The translations under genes were made by a program, and so were the position numbers. From Hesseltinella vesiculosa (taxonomy: Eukaryota; Mucoromycota; Mucoromycetes; Mucorales; Cunninghamellaceae), in the NCBI GenBank assembly GCA_002104935.1, contig MCGT01000019.1, positions 124,001 through 188,000 of the forward strand: DNA of 64,000 nucleotides, given 5' to 3'. Shown here one piece after another: positions 20,097 through 30,555 of the stretch; position 1 is the stretch's first letter, and each line of letters begins with the position of its first letter. The notes under the pieces were generated by a model. It saw nothing but the letters and a program-made list of their open reading frames with translations. It was not told the DNA's origin and made no database searches.

Positions 20097-21397
20097 TTAT
20101 GCAACACGCAATACACCAGCATTCATCAGCTTGCGGATGTTAGTGGCAACGGTGGGGTTCTTGAGATGCTCTTGAGCAGCCTTGGGATCTTGTTGCATTT
20201 GTTGGAGGATTTGTTGCATGACGGGGTCGGACAAAATGCGTTGGACTTCGGGGTCCTGAGCAGCACGCTTCAGCGTTTCTTCTTGGGATTCACCGCTGGG
20301 AGCACCACCACCACCAGTGAAGGGGTTCATGGCAGCGTAGGCCTTGCTTAGTTGCTGTTGGATTTCACGGCTGCATTTGCCGTCCTTATCATGTTCACGG
20401 GCAAGTTCAAGTGTGTCGATGGCTTCTTGGTAGTCCTTCTTAGCAAAATAGACAGCAGCCTTGCGGATATAACCTCGAGCTAATAAATAATATCGGATCA
20501 GGCGCCCTGTTTATCCACCTCTGCCACCCTCTTTTAGAGCTTTACCAAATTCAGGGTCCAATTCAATACACTTGTCAGCATCCTTTTCAGCTTCATGAAC
20601 AGCCATCAGCTTCAAGTAACAGACAGCGCGGTTGGAATAGGGGCGCACATCCTTATCGTTGCGCTTAATGGCTTCGGTGTACTGTTCGACGGCTTCGGGC
20701 CACTTGCTTTCCTTGAAGAAGGCGTTACCAGCTTCACGAGCCTTGTCAGCCAGTTCAGGGTTGTGGTAAGCAGCCTTTTCTTGCTCCTTCTTGAGCTTTT
20801 CGGTATCACGCAACTTTTGCAGAGTGTCAGGGGTACGGTGTTCGGTGAGAGACTTTCCATAGAACTTGATAGCGTTGTCCAAATCGCCCTTCTTGACGTA
20901 GGCGTTACCGATCCGTTGAAGAGCTCTAGTCACGTAAAACAAGCAAAAATATATATATATCAGGGTGAGGATTCCATGCTTGCCACGCGAAGACTTCTTC
21001 CACAGTTTTCCCTTTTTATCTTTCTTTACCTGGCAACCAGCTTGTAGTCAGCACGGAGCTCACGGCCACTCTCAACAGCTTGCTCACATACCTTGATACA
21101 TTCATCATAGTTCTCTTGTTCAAACAGAACAGCTAAAAAGAAGGAAAGATGACAGATAGATCAGTACACAATCAAGACATCACCCTTTACTCTTTGCCGT
21201 CTTCCTCCTCATTCTTCCACTCCTTTTGTATTTTTGGAGCACTTACCGGCTTTGTTGGTCAAGAACGTGATGTTGGTGTTATCCAATTCCCAGGCCTTGT
21301 TGTAATGAGTCAGAGCATCTTCGAATTGGCGTGCCTTGTAGGCCTTGTTGCCGAGTTCCTTTTCGGATAGGGCTTGTTGCTTATTATCGTCAGACAT
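20097..21397 (-). CDS. STI1: STI1/HOP co-chaperone, short form without TPR1-DP1
   Basis: Hsp70-Hsp90 organising co-chaperone that passes clients between the two chaperones in the cytosol. Exons 21247-21397, 21030-21132, 20546-20925, 20097-20479 give 338 aa, against 589 in yeast. It opens [20 protein letters not shown], which corresponds to the start of TPR2A. Then come [57 protein letters not shown]2B with [18 protein letters not shown] and [20 protein letters not shown], and the DP2 tail [20 protein letters not shown] and [20 protein letters not shown]1 and DP1 are absent, and the 169-bp gap to HTS1 leaves no room for them upstream. The Hsp90-binding TPR2A clamp seems complete. A heat-shock element lies about 100 bp upstream. 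Confidence 0.93.
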
Positions 21398-21566
21398 GAT
21401 CGATGGACTTGAAATTAAAAAGAAGTGAAGAAGAAAGAAAAAAAAATCTTGACACAGCGAAAAAAAAAAAAAAAAAGCGCGGAAGAGGGTTCTGGAACTT
21501 TTTCTTGGTGACTTGCCTTTCTAGTTCATTTTTTGGCCCTCTTTTTATTTTCTGCCCTTTGAAGCA
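21398..21566. promoter_or_regulatory. Shared divergent promoter STI1 / HTS1
   Basis: Only 169 bp separate the two start codons, so both core promoters and 5' leaders lie here. It contains long A runs (21432-21475) on the STI1 side and T-rich sequence on the HTS1 side. Confidence 0.75.
21490..21497. promoter_or_regulatory. Predicted heat-shock element upstream of STI1
   Basis: Perfect inverted pair TTCTGGAA (nTTCnnGAAn) followed by CTTTTTC, a near-match to a third unit. STI1 is a classic Hsf1 target in yeast, so position and gene identity agree. A single pair can occur by chance. Confidence 0.5.
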
Positions 21567-23085
21567 ATGTCGCTCCTTGGTGCTGCCCGATCAGCACGCG
21601 CTTCTTTCCAACGGATCTCTCCTGTCATACGTAAGTTCACCAGTACGCAAGAAGAAGAGGAATGAGGGGCACATGTCCTTACCTTAATACACTTGAACAC
21701 CAGGTCAATGCCACCCATATTCGGTCAAAACAGTCAAAGGCACCCGCGATTACAATGAGCATGAGATGGCTGTGCGGCAACATATTTTTGACACCATCAC
21801 ACAGATATTCAGACGCCATGGAGCTGTGACGATCGACACTCCTGTTATGGAGCTGACCGAGATCCTGGCCGGCAAGTACGGTGAAGACAGCAAGCTGATT
21901 TACGATCTGGCAGACCAAGGTGGCGAACAGTGCTCATTGCGATACGATCTGACAGTGCCATTTGCTCGCTACATGGCCATGCACGGCAAACCTTCCCAGT
22001 ACCAATGCAAGCGATACCAACTTGCCAAGGTGTATCGACGAGACCAGCCTGCGATGACAAAAGGCCGCTTGCGCGAGTTCTATCAATGTGATTTTGACAT
22101 TGCTGGCCAGTACGATCTGATGATTCCTGACACTGAAATTCTCTGCGTCTTGAAAGAAACCCTAGACAGCCTGCAACTGCCTGTCGACTATGATATCAAG
22201 CTCAACCATCGTCAACTGCTGGATGGCGTGTTCCGGGTCGCTGGTGTCGCCCCCGACGCTGTGCGCGCTGTCTCCTCCACGATCGACAAGCTGGACAAAC
22301 AGCCCTGGACCGAGGTGCACTATGAATTGATGCACGAACGTGGCCTGGACAAGAACGTCGCAGACCGCATCGGCCATTATGTCCAGCAGAATGGTGATGC
22401 ACAGCTCTTGCAAAAGCTGGCGGATGAGCCCACCTTGATGGCCAATCCTCAAGCAAGCCAGGGTATCCGCGAACTGCAGCTGCTAATGGACTATGGTGAA
22501 GTCTTTGACATCCGAGACAAAATCAAGGTCGACCTCAGTCTCGCCCGTGGCCTTGATTATTACACTGGGATCATCTATGAAGCTGTGACACATGGTACCC
22601 ATGGCGTGGGCTCGATAGCAGCTGGTGGTCGGTACGACGACCTTGTTGGCATGCTGCTGAACAAGCCCAATAAAAAAATCCCTTGCGTGGGCGTGTCCAT
22701 TGGCGTCGAGCGGATATTCTCCCTACTCATGGAAATGCACCAACAAGGCCACAGCGACAGCAGTATCCGCGGCAGCCCAACACAAGTGTATGTGATCTCT
22801 GTTGGCGATGGACTGGTCAAACAGCGGATGCAAATCGCCAAAGAACTCTGGGATGCTGGCATCGCAGCCTCTTACATGTACAAGAGCAAGCCCAAGCTGG
22901 AAAAACAATGGGCTGTATGCGACCGAGAAGCCATTCCTCTGGCTGTCATCATTGGCCAAGATGAATTGGATCAAGGTGTTGTCCGTATCAAAGATATGTC
23001 CAATAAGGATGAAGCTCAAGGCAAAGGCCAAACATTGCCTCGAAGCGGCATGGTCAGCGCTGTGCTTGATCGTCTCTCCAGGTGA
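21567..23085 (+). CDS. HTS1: Histidyl-tRNA synthetase with mitochondrial presequence
   Basis: Class II aminoacyl-tRNA synthetase that charges tRNA-His. Exons 21567-21630 and 21704-23085 give 481 aa. The first exon encodes MSLLGAARSARASFQRISPV, a presequence, and the enzyme body starts at VKTVKGTRDYNEHEMAVRQ (motif 1 region). Motif 2 is QLAKVYRRDQPAMTKGRLRE with FYQCDFDIAG. The histidine-specific loop is LSLARGLDYYTGIIYEA. Motif 3 is GGRYDDLVGML and VGVSIGVERIF. An anticodon-binding domain fills the C-terminus (VYVISVGDGLVKQRM...). In yeast one gene makes both mitochondrial and cytosolic forms from two ATGs. Here I find no in-frame ATG between the presequence and KGTRDY. Confidence 0.95.
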
Positions 23086-25219
23086 TTTCCTTTTTTTTTT
23101 TTTTATTACCCCACCTCTTCTTTCCCTCCTTTTTTTTATGTAAATACTAGTAGACCTCCCATTTTCGACCTCTCTTTTCAATAGCAATAACCATCACGCA
23201 CCATTAAATTGAACTCAACATCACTCTTTTTTTCTTCATTCTCTATCGTTTAATCTGATTTAAAGACAAGCTTTTTTCCCTTTGCTCATTCCTGTTTGTT
23301 TGTGACAGAGAAAGTCCGACGGCCTCTACACATTATCTTTCTTGTTGGACCATTCCCCAGCACACTCTTTTTTTTCCAGGCTTGATCTGGCAGCCAAAAA
23401 AATACAAGTTCTGGTTATTGCTGCTCCTTGTTAATTAAAAAATGTGATTTTGTTACAACTTGCAACAAGAACATGTTTAGACGACGCGCACAGACCACTC
23501 TTGGCCTCGACAACTTTCTATTGCGCGCTGACCTGGTCTGTATATCAATGAATATCAGGGGATATCGCCTAACTTTACTAAATTTGCGGTGATGTCAATG
23601 ATCCAAGCACAAAGACGACATATACCCAATCCCGTCCTTCACATGCTTTTATTTTGAAAGGAAAGGGAAATACACACTGAGCTAACAAAGAAAAGATTAA
23701 CTCGGTTCGAGAGCAAGGTCTCCAAACCTGATTGACAGTACTGTCACCACTTCTACAGACTTTTCGTGATTTCTACTTCACATACGCGTGCGTAGCTTGT
23801 TCTTTTTTATGTTGTTACTATTTTTTTAGGACAGAGACAGTCGGCTGCAAAAAAAAAGTGTAAGAAAAGCCTTTAGTTGTAATGCGTGGCATTTTGAACG
23901 AGAACTTGTATGCTGAGGGAACCCCCATTGTTTTCAGAAAAAAAAAATGAAAATGTGATATTTTGCACGGATGCAAGATCTTTGAAGGGCATTGATGCTG
24001 AAATAATCAGGTCCGTTGGTGTCGGTCATCCAGTAGTTTGATGGATTTAATTTTAGGACCTCCAATTTGCCTGCGAAAATGAAAAAAAAAAAAAACGCCA
24101 GCCAAATTTGGCAATATCCGATGACAGGCGTTCACTGTTGATATCGCATGGCAGTTGCAGTATGCTCAAATTTTGTACATAATTGGAAATCGATGAAATA
24201 CTTTTGTTGGGGGCAAACATATTCCTTTCCGATAAGATGGTGCAGAAATAGGGAGACCAGCGTAGATGGGGTTTCCAGGCAAAATGGCTCCAAGCTATAT
24301 CCTTCGGTGCCTCAAGCATGAATTCATGTGCGGTAGGCGGCAGGCTAGTTTACCTGTCATAATAAGACTGCTAATTGTTGACTAGGCAACCAACAGTGTT
24401 GGTTCCTTTTGAAAAAAAAAAAAAAAGTGATGTATCATTTTTGAGAGAATAGGCCAAAGGAATTGCACGGGTGCAGAATTGCTGGCATCGGCCAGCGTCA
24501 GCAACAATGCCTTTCACTTTGCTTTAATGGAGGCGTTTGAAATAGGACAGTCACCTGCGCAAGCATTGACCATGCAGGGGCAAAAGTAGATAGGGTTGTC
24601 ATGGGGCTTTTGACTACACTTGACCACCAAACATGAGCAGGAACGGGTGCATGAATCATGTCATGGTGCGATTGGTCGGTGTTGAAAAAAAAAAAAAAAA
24701 AAAGTGGAAATCAGGAATTTCCACACAGGTGCATCATTTTCCCGATGAAATTGAACCATGGCATCCCTTGGTTTCAAACATTCCTGTTCATGCTCTTACA
24801 TGCTTTAGTTTTATCTCGATGAATGGGCGGAGCGATATGGCCGACATGCATAGGGGTTTTTTTCTATCGTTCTCGGTCCAGATAATTTTCAAAGGGATGC
24901 ATTTCAACAGTCTGCATTCCCCTGAATCGATAAGATTCACAGGACGTGGACCTATGGCGGCCAAAAGATTGGTCACAAAATTAAATTGGCACAAAATAAA
25001 ATTTTTTATTTTCATGGGGGTGAATCTAAATAACGGAATGCACAAAAGGATCGAGACTAGAGACTTGATAAGAAAAAAAAGCGAGGATCAACGGGAAGTA
25101 GAGTAATAACAAATGAGATGATGATAAATGGGGGGGAAGGGGTCTAAGTGAGTATATATAAGAGAGTGATAGAGAGGGAAAATGGAAACGATTTCAAACT
25201 AGACAAAATGGCGGCCCAT
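23086..25219. other. 2.1-kb intergenic block, no gene recognised
   Basis: Lies between the convergent 3' ends of HTS1 and EF3. Several A/T runs, including an A run at about 24684-24702. A stretch at 23985-24105 (GGTCCGTTGGTGTCGGTCA...CCTCCAATTTGCC) faintly resembles the dispersed repeat family, too weakly to call. A 157-codon plus-strand frame at 24633 looks random. No RNA gene found by eye. Confidence 0.5.
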
Positions 25220-28200
25220 TTACAAATCATCTTCATCGGTAGTGTAGACTTCTTCACCACGCTTGCGACGTTCCATGCGGTCCTTCTTCTTCTTACGGAG
25301 TTCGCGGGAAGTCAACTTGACCTTCTTCTTGACAGCCTTGATGGTGTTACCTTGGGCATCGACTTGGTCTTCTTCTTCCTTTTCGTCGATCTTGGTGGCA
25401 CCGTTACCAGTGACCCAGTTGTGACCGGAGGCAACAAGGTAACCGTCATCGACCTTCCAGACTTCAGAGCAGAGAGCTTCAGAGAATTCACGGTTGTGAG
25501 TAACAATGACAACACCACCGCCATATTCCTTGATGGCACCAGCCAAGGCACCGAGGGATTCACGATCCAAGTAGTTAGTAGGTTCGTCAAGAACCAACAT
25601 GTGGGGCTTGTTCCACATGGCGGCACCGATGACCAACTTGACCTTTTGACCACCAGACAAACCACGGATACGGGAGTGAGTGGCGAATTCGGCTTCCAAA
25701 CCAACATCGACCAAGTGCTTTTCGATTTCACGGGCGGTCAAGGGGCGGTTGAGACCCAACTTGGCGGCTTCGAGAGCATCACATTCAGCAATCTTCTTGG
25801 CGAAGCCCATGTTTTCGAGCTTTTGACGAGAGATCCAGGTGTTGTCGACGGAGGAACGGCCGATCCAAGAGACTTCGTATTCGTAGGATTGCTTGAGCTT
25901 ACGACGACCAACGATTTCTTCGACGACGCGCTTTTCACCTTCGATGATGAATTCCTTGGACATGGCCTTTTCTTCTTCTTCGGTAATGACACGGTCAACC
26001 TTGTCCAATTCTTCACGATCTTCACCAGTTGCATAACGCCATTGGATGTATTCGTTGGGGGTCATGTCCAAGTGCTTTTCAATGTGGTGGAAAGCGTGTT
26101 GGGCAACATAGGCAATACGCAAGTTAGGGTGCTTCCAGACGGTACCGATGTCGGATTCGATTTCACCGGTCAACAACTTGATCAAGGTGGATTTACCTGG
26201 GGAAAAAAAACAAAAAGGTCAATCGCTGAGGCTAGCCATTTTTTTTTTCAAAACTTACCAGCACCGTTGGGACCAATGACGGCAACACGGGAAGACAAAG
26301 AACATTGCATGCTGATGTTCTTCAATTGCTTACGGTCAGAGCCGGGGTATTGGAAGTCAACGTTCTTCATTCTGAGGATGGCACGTTCCTTGGTGGTGAT
26401 ACCTTCCAAGAAACCGGGTTCAGGGAACTTGAAGGCAATTTGGGTGGCTTCCAAGGAGTAGTAAGAGGCAGCACGGGGCACCTTCTTGACGAATTCGGAC
26501 AAGTTACCACGGTAACGCTTGAGCTTGTAGTTGGGTTCGTAGTGAATGATGTCGGAACAGACATGATCCAAGAAACCAGAGTCGTGGGAAACGATGATGG
26601 AGGTGACAGTCTTGAGACCCAACAAGTAGTTTTCCAACCAGGCAACGTTGACAACATCCAAGTGATTGGTAGGTTCGTCCAACAACAAGATATCAGCGTT
26701 CATCAACATGGCACGGGCAAGAGCCAACTTCATCTTCCAACCACCAGACAATTCACCGATGGCCTTCTTGGTGACCATTTCTTCAGTGAAGCCATATTCG
26801 AGCAAGATCTTGTGGACTTGTTCGTGATCCTTGGTTTCAACACCTTCAGAGTTGATGATGAAAGGAATCAAAGGAGTGTCGGCTTCGCTACCATCGATAT
26901 CGTGTTCGACGTACACAGTCTTAAGTTCAGATCTGGGAGGGAAACCTTCGACTTGTTCGTTGGCAATGGCACGCATGAGGGTGGATTTACCTAAAAAAAA
27001 TTTTTTTAAGTTACAGCCGACACCTAGCCAATCGATACTGTACCACCCCAGTTTTTTTTTTTTTTGCTACTTACCACAACCGTTGGCACCACAGAGACCA
27101 TAACGACGACCACGCTTGAGACGGAAGGAAGTGCGGTTCAACAAGATCTTGGCACCATAAGCGAGAGAGAATTCACAGTTGCAGAGATCTTCACCTTCAT
27201 CATCTTCTTCTTCGGGGTCCTTGGGAGTGACGGCTTCCTCGCACTTGTTCAAAGCCTTGATGATCAAGGTTTCAACATCGGCTTGGTCGACAAAGGCAGC
27301 GACGTAGGGAGACAAGGACTTGATCCATTGGTCCTTGTAGAACTTCTTGGCGGTACAGAGACCAAGAGCCAACTTGCAGAGATAGTCAGAGACGGGGACA
27401 AGGGCGGCATCAGCTTCGGGCAAGAGAGCCTTGAAGGTGTCGTTGACCTTGTTGGTCTTTTCTTCCAAGGAGAAGATTTGAGCACCAGCATCCTTGATAC
27501 GGGTCAAAGTGGCCAAAGCCTTTTGGACGACACCACGACATTCGGGGTCGGCAACGATGTCTTGGACGTGTTCCAAAGCAGGCAACAAGATGGGCAAGAA
27601 AGGAGCAGCGACTTCGGGATCGTCGACGAGCTTACACATGTTGTCAATGATCAAAGCAGCCTTACGCTTGATGGGGGTGGCACGTTCGGCCAAACCACGG
27701 GACAAGAGGGGAACCATGAGGGACAAGGTGGGGGAGTCGACTTCTTGAACGAAGGTGGTGGCACCCAACAAGTGAATGGTTTCGGGGACGTTTTCGGGGT
27801 GGTTGATACAGTCAATAACGGCAGGGATGAAACGTTCAATATCCTTGTTGTCGATCAAACCGCACACGTTGGCCATAGTGGTGGTGGCAGCCTTCTTGAC
27901 ATCAGCCTTGGTGTCCCACATACAGTCGGAGACAACAGGGATGACTTGAGGGATGGTGGCGAAGAATTCGTTGCCGTGCTTGGCAGCCAAGATGTCGAGC
28001 AATTCGAGGGCCAAGACCTTGGTGGGCCACTTGCAGGAGTTACCCAAGCCTTGGAGGATCAAGGGCACCATCAAGTAGGCAGCGTTAGCGTTGAAGTTGG
28101 TAACGATGTTCTTGGCAGCGTCAGCAGCAGCGTTCTTGACAGCGTTTTGCTTATCGGCTTGCAATTCCAACAATTGGGCCAAGAAGGGGTAGATGAAGGC

Positions 28201-28515
28201 TTCGGCTTGAGCATTGACTTCACCAGAGGCAAAGGCATTGATGACCATGGCAGCGGATTGACGAGCACCAGCAGACTTCTTGTTGGACAGATCCTTGGTG
28301 ATGGCTTCGACAACCTTGCATTGCTTCAAGGAACGAGCACCGTTGGCCTTGATGAAGGCAACAACAGCGTCAGCAGCAGCTTGACGATCTTCATCAGAAG
28401 CTCCAGACAACTTGGTCAAAAGTTCCTTGGCTTCCTTGACTTCCACATCAGAAGCAGCGGCAACAGCCACCTTCTTGGCTTGGAAAACGCTCTTTTCAGC
28501 AGCAGCAGCAGGCAT
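25220..28515 (-). CDS. TEF3: Translation elongation factor 3 (ABC-F type ATPase)
   Basis: Fungal-type ribosome-bound ATPase needed in each elongation cycle for E-site tRNA release. Exons 27075-28515, 26259-26990, 25220-26196 give 1049 aa (yeast 1044). The N-terminal HEAT region (about residues 10-320) includes [20 protein letters not shown] and [21 protein letters not shown] four-helix region follows, then ABC1 with Walker [13 protein letters not shown], signature [19 protein letters not shown] and Walker [17 protein letters not shown]2 has Walker [15 protein letters not shown], a chromodomain-like insert around [13 protein letters not shown], signature [19 protein letters not shown] and Walker [13 protein letters not shown]. 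The tail is Lys/Arg-rich, ending TTDEDDL. Codon use is strongly biased, as expected for very high expression. Both introns split the Walker A glycine codon. Confidence 0.97.
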
Positions 28516-28840
28516 GATTTCTGTTCAAAATGCACAAACGAGCGAGGGAAAAAAAAAAGGAGGGGGTGGGTTTAAAGAACAGAAGTAAAGGGAAGAGAAA
28601 AAAAAAAGGGTGAAAAAAAAAAAAAGAGGGGGCTGTTTTTTTATAGAAAAAAAATTTTGCTCAGGGCAATCATCTAAGTGGCTTTTTTTCACTCTTGGCC
28701 CTCCACCAATGAAAATTTTAGTTAGCGCCATCCTTGAAAATTCGACTCCGGTAGTCACTCATGACGAAACAGGTGTCTACGTTTCACCCAATCCTAAAGT
28801 GAGGGTGTAAAAAAAAAAAAGAAAGAATAAAAAACTTTTT
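28516..28840. promoter_or_regulatory. EF3 promoter region
   Basis: 325 bp between the EF3 start and the 3' end of the next minus-strand gene. On the coding strand the leader is dominated by C/T-rich tracts just before the ATG (28545-28640), as is common for highly expressed fungal genes. No clear TATA box. Exact elements not resolvable by eye. Confidence 0.45.
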
Positions 28841-29691
28841 TTATTTGGCTTGTTTTGGATCAAGGCGGCTCATCTCTTTTTCTATAAACAAAAGGTGAAA
28901 AATGTAAGTACATTGACCTTGATTTCTTTTCCCCTGAGTGCATGATCTTACAAAGAAAAAGCACTCCTTTTTTTACTCCCTACGCTTGTGCACTTACCTA
29001 GACCCCAGATGTGCGTCTTCAATTCAAGGTGTTCCATGTTCAAGGTATCCTAATCAAGATTCAAAGTCAGTGTTGTGTGATGGCGTTGTTTAATCCGTTT
29101 TCTTTAATATCATCCTTGGCCTTACGTAGAGTTTTCGTAATTGGATTTTGGATTCTTCCAATTGTTGAGCAGAAGCTGCAGTTTTCTTCAATTTCGCTAA
29201 TTCTCGATCCAACGTTTCAATGCGTTGTGCATAGTCTCGAACCTTTTCAAAAAATGTTCAGGGTGAAAAAGAAATAATCGGCCATGAGCCTTCATTTGGA
29301 TAAAGTAAAAAAAAAAAAAAACCGGCCCTTCTCTTACCTTTTCCGTGCTTTTCTGCAATTCCTCCACAGATACAAGTAGGGACTCGGAAGCATGGTTGTA
29401 TTCCTCCAGCAGATAATAATAGCCAATAGATCCAGCAAATGTCACTCCCACAAGGAATCCAATCAATCTATGAAAACCTGTTCGTCATATGACTTGCGCC
29501 AGCCTCTCTCCTTTTTTTCATAGCCTGTGTTTCCCTTGTTCTTCTCTCCTCTTTTTCTCTCTTGACATTTACCCTCCTCGTAAGGCACCAACTTGCTTTT
29601 GTTCGGTGGTTACTGATTCGGTGGTATATGGACGTCGATAAAGACCTCGTCTCAGTAGCACGCTTGATGATCCACGGGTAAGAAACGACAT
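28841..29691 (-). CDS. Small mitochondrial-type membrane protein with coiled coil, unknown function
   Basis: Five exons (29573-29691, 29338-29467, 29126-29242, 28998-29049, 28841-28881), all in phase, give 152 aa. The N-terminus MSFLTRGSSSVLLRRGLYRR is Arg/Ser-rich without acids, fitting a mitochondrial presequence. One membrane segment follows, GGLIGFLVGVTFAGSIGYYY, then a coiled coil: SVEELQKSTEKVRDYAQRI, LDRELAKLKKTAASAQQLEE. It ends EKEMSRLDPKQAK. The arrangement (presequence, one span, coiled coil) suggests an inner-membrane anchored protein. I recall similar uncharacterised fungal proteins but cannot name a family. Five exons for 152 codons with correct phases argue that the model is real. 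Confidence 0.8.
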
Positions 29692-30555
29692 TTGCTCAGC
29701 AATATAAATTGGGACCCAATGCAAACAACTAAACAAATGCAAGCCAGTCTTGATTAGTCAGGATGTTATTCTTTCCTTTAGTCATTCAGTCCATTGCGCT
29801 TGAGTCAACACTTACGTTTTCGGTGGCGTAGGATTACGTTTAGGGGAAACAATAAAAAAAGGCAAGGGAGAGGAGAGAAAAAAAAATAAAGCAGGGAAAA
29901 AAATTGTAGCGGGTCTGGTTCCAATTTTCTCTTCCGATCGCCTCGTTCGCCATTCGGAGACCATGCCACCAGAAACTAGGAATACAAAGTGACAATGGTA
30001 AAGAGGTTGGCTATCAAAGTTACTGCAGATGACCTGGCCTGCCTGACTGAACTGTCCTAACTGCAAGAAATAATAATAAGTGCATGTCGTAATAAAAGGG
30101 TATGACAAGGCTTGGGTTGGTTCATTTTTGTCATGGTCCAGGCTATTTTTTTTTCTGCCCCTTTTTGTCATGTCATTAGCTTCTGTCTCTCCAACTAACA
30201 AGCCATCAAGGATCGGGCCCATCAACATGCATGCAGTCACCGTTGCCATGGTAACCGACGGTGGTCCTCGAGGCAAACAGTTACACAGCCATCCAGTTGC
30301 AGGATCAAACATCAACGACGGCAGGCGGCTACGAAGAAAAAAAAAAAGTCCCACCTGAACGACATGCACATGCCATGACAGATCTCTTTGTTGCTTTTTA
30401 CATTTATCCAAGATCGTGAGAATAGCGAGTGGTTGCTTTTGGTCATTGGGATTTCATGTGTCAGGAAAAAAAAAACTTTGCACAGACGCATTCCTTTAAA
30501 TTGCAAACTCTAAAATTACCATCATGCTATTTTTTATTCCTCCTCTCTCCCAAAG
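29692..30555. other. Divergent intergenic region with one doubtful ORF
   Basis: Lies between two outward-facing genes, so promoters of both are here. The minus strand has an uninterrupted 199-codon frame (29812-30411), but part of it is poly-Phe from T runs and it resembles no family. I do not call it a gene. Confidence 0.4.

Noticed and set aside
23985..24105. Possible further copy of the dispersed repeat
   Set aside because: Only scattered short words match (CCGTTGGTG, CCTCCAATT). No ordered match to the arms and no terminal GCCAGG.
25148..26461. 437-codon plus-strand frame opposite the EF3 C-terminal half
   Set aside because: Antisense shadow. It spans an EF3 intron and ends in low-complexity sequence; the sense strand has full ABC motifs.
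27064..28575. 503-codon plus-strand open frame opposite EF3
   Set aside because: It mirrors EF3 exon 1. The strong codon bias of EF3 (no TTA, CTA or TCA) removes stops from the antisense frame. Its composition is repetitive and matches no protein family.
30080..30358. CRISPR, phage or metabolite-cluster features (searched for across the window)
   Set aside because: No regularly spaced repeats, no PKS/NRPS/terpene genes and no prokaryote-like genes; the Rua1-domain gene has no biosynthetic neighbours.
29812..30411. 199-codon minus-strand frame between the small mitochondrial gene and IML2
   Set aside because: Includes poly-Phe tracts from T runs and no recognisable domain. It lies where divergent promoters are expected, and splice-like signals in it do not form a phase-consistent gene.
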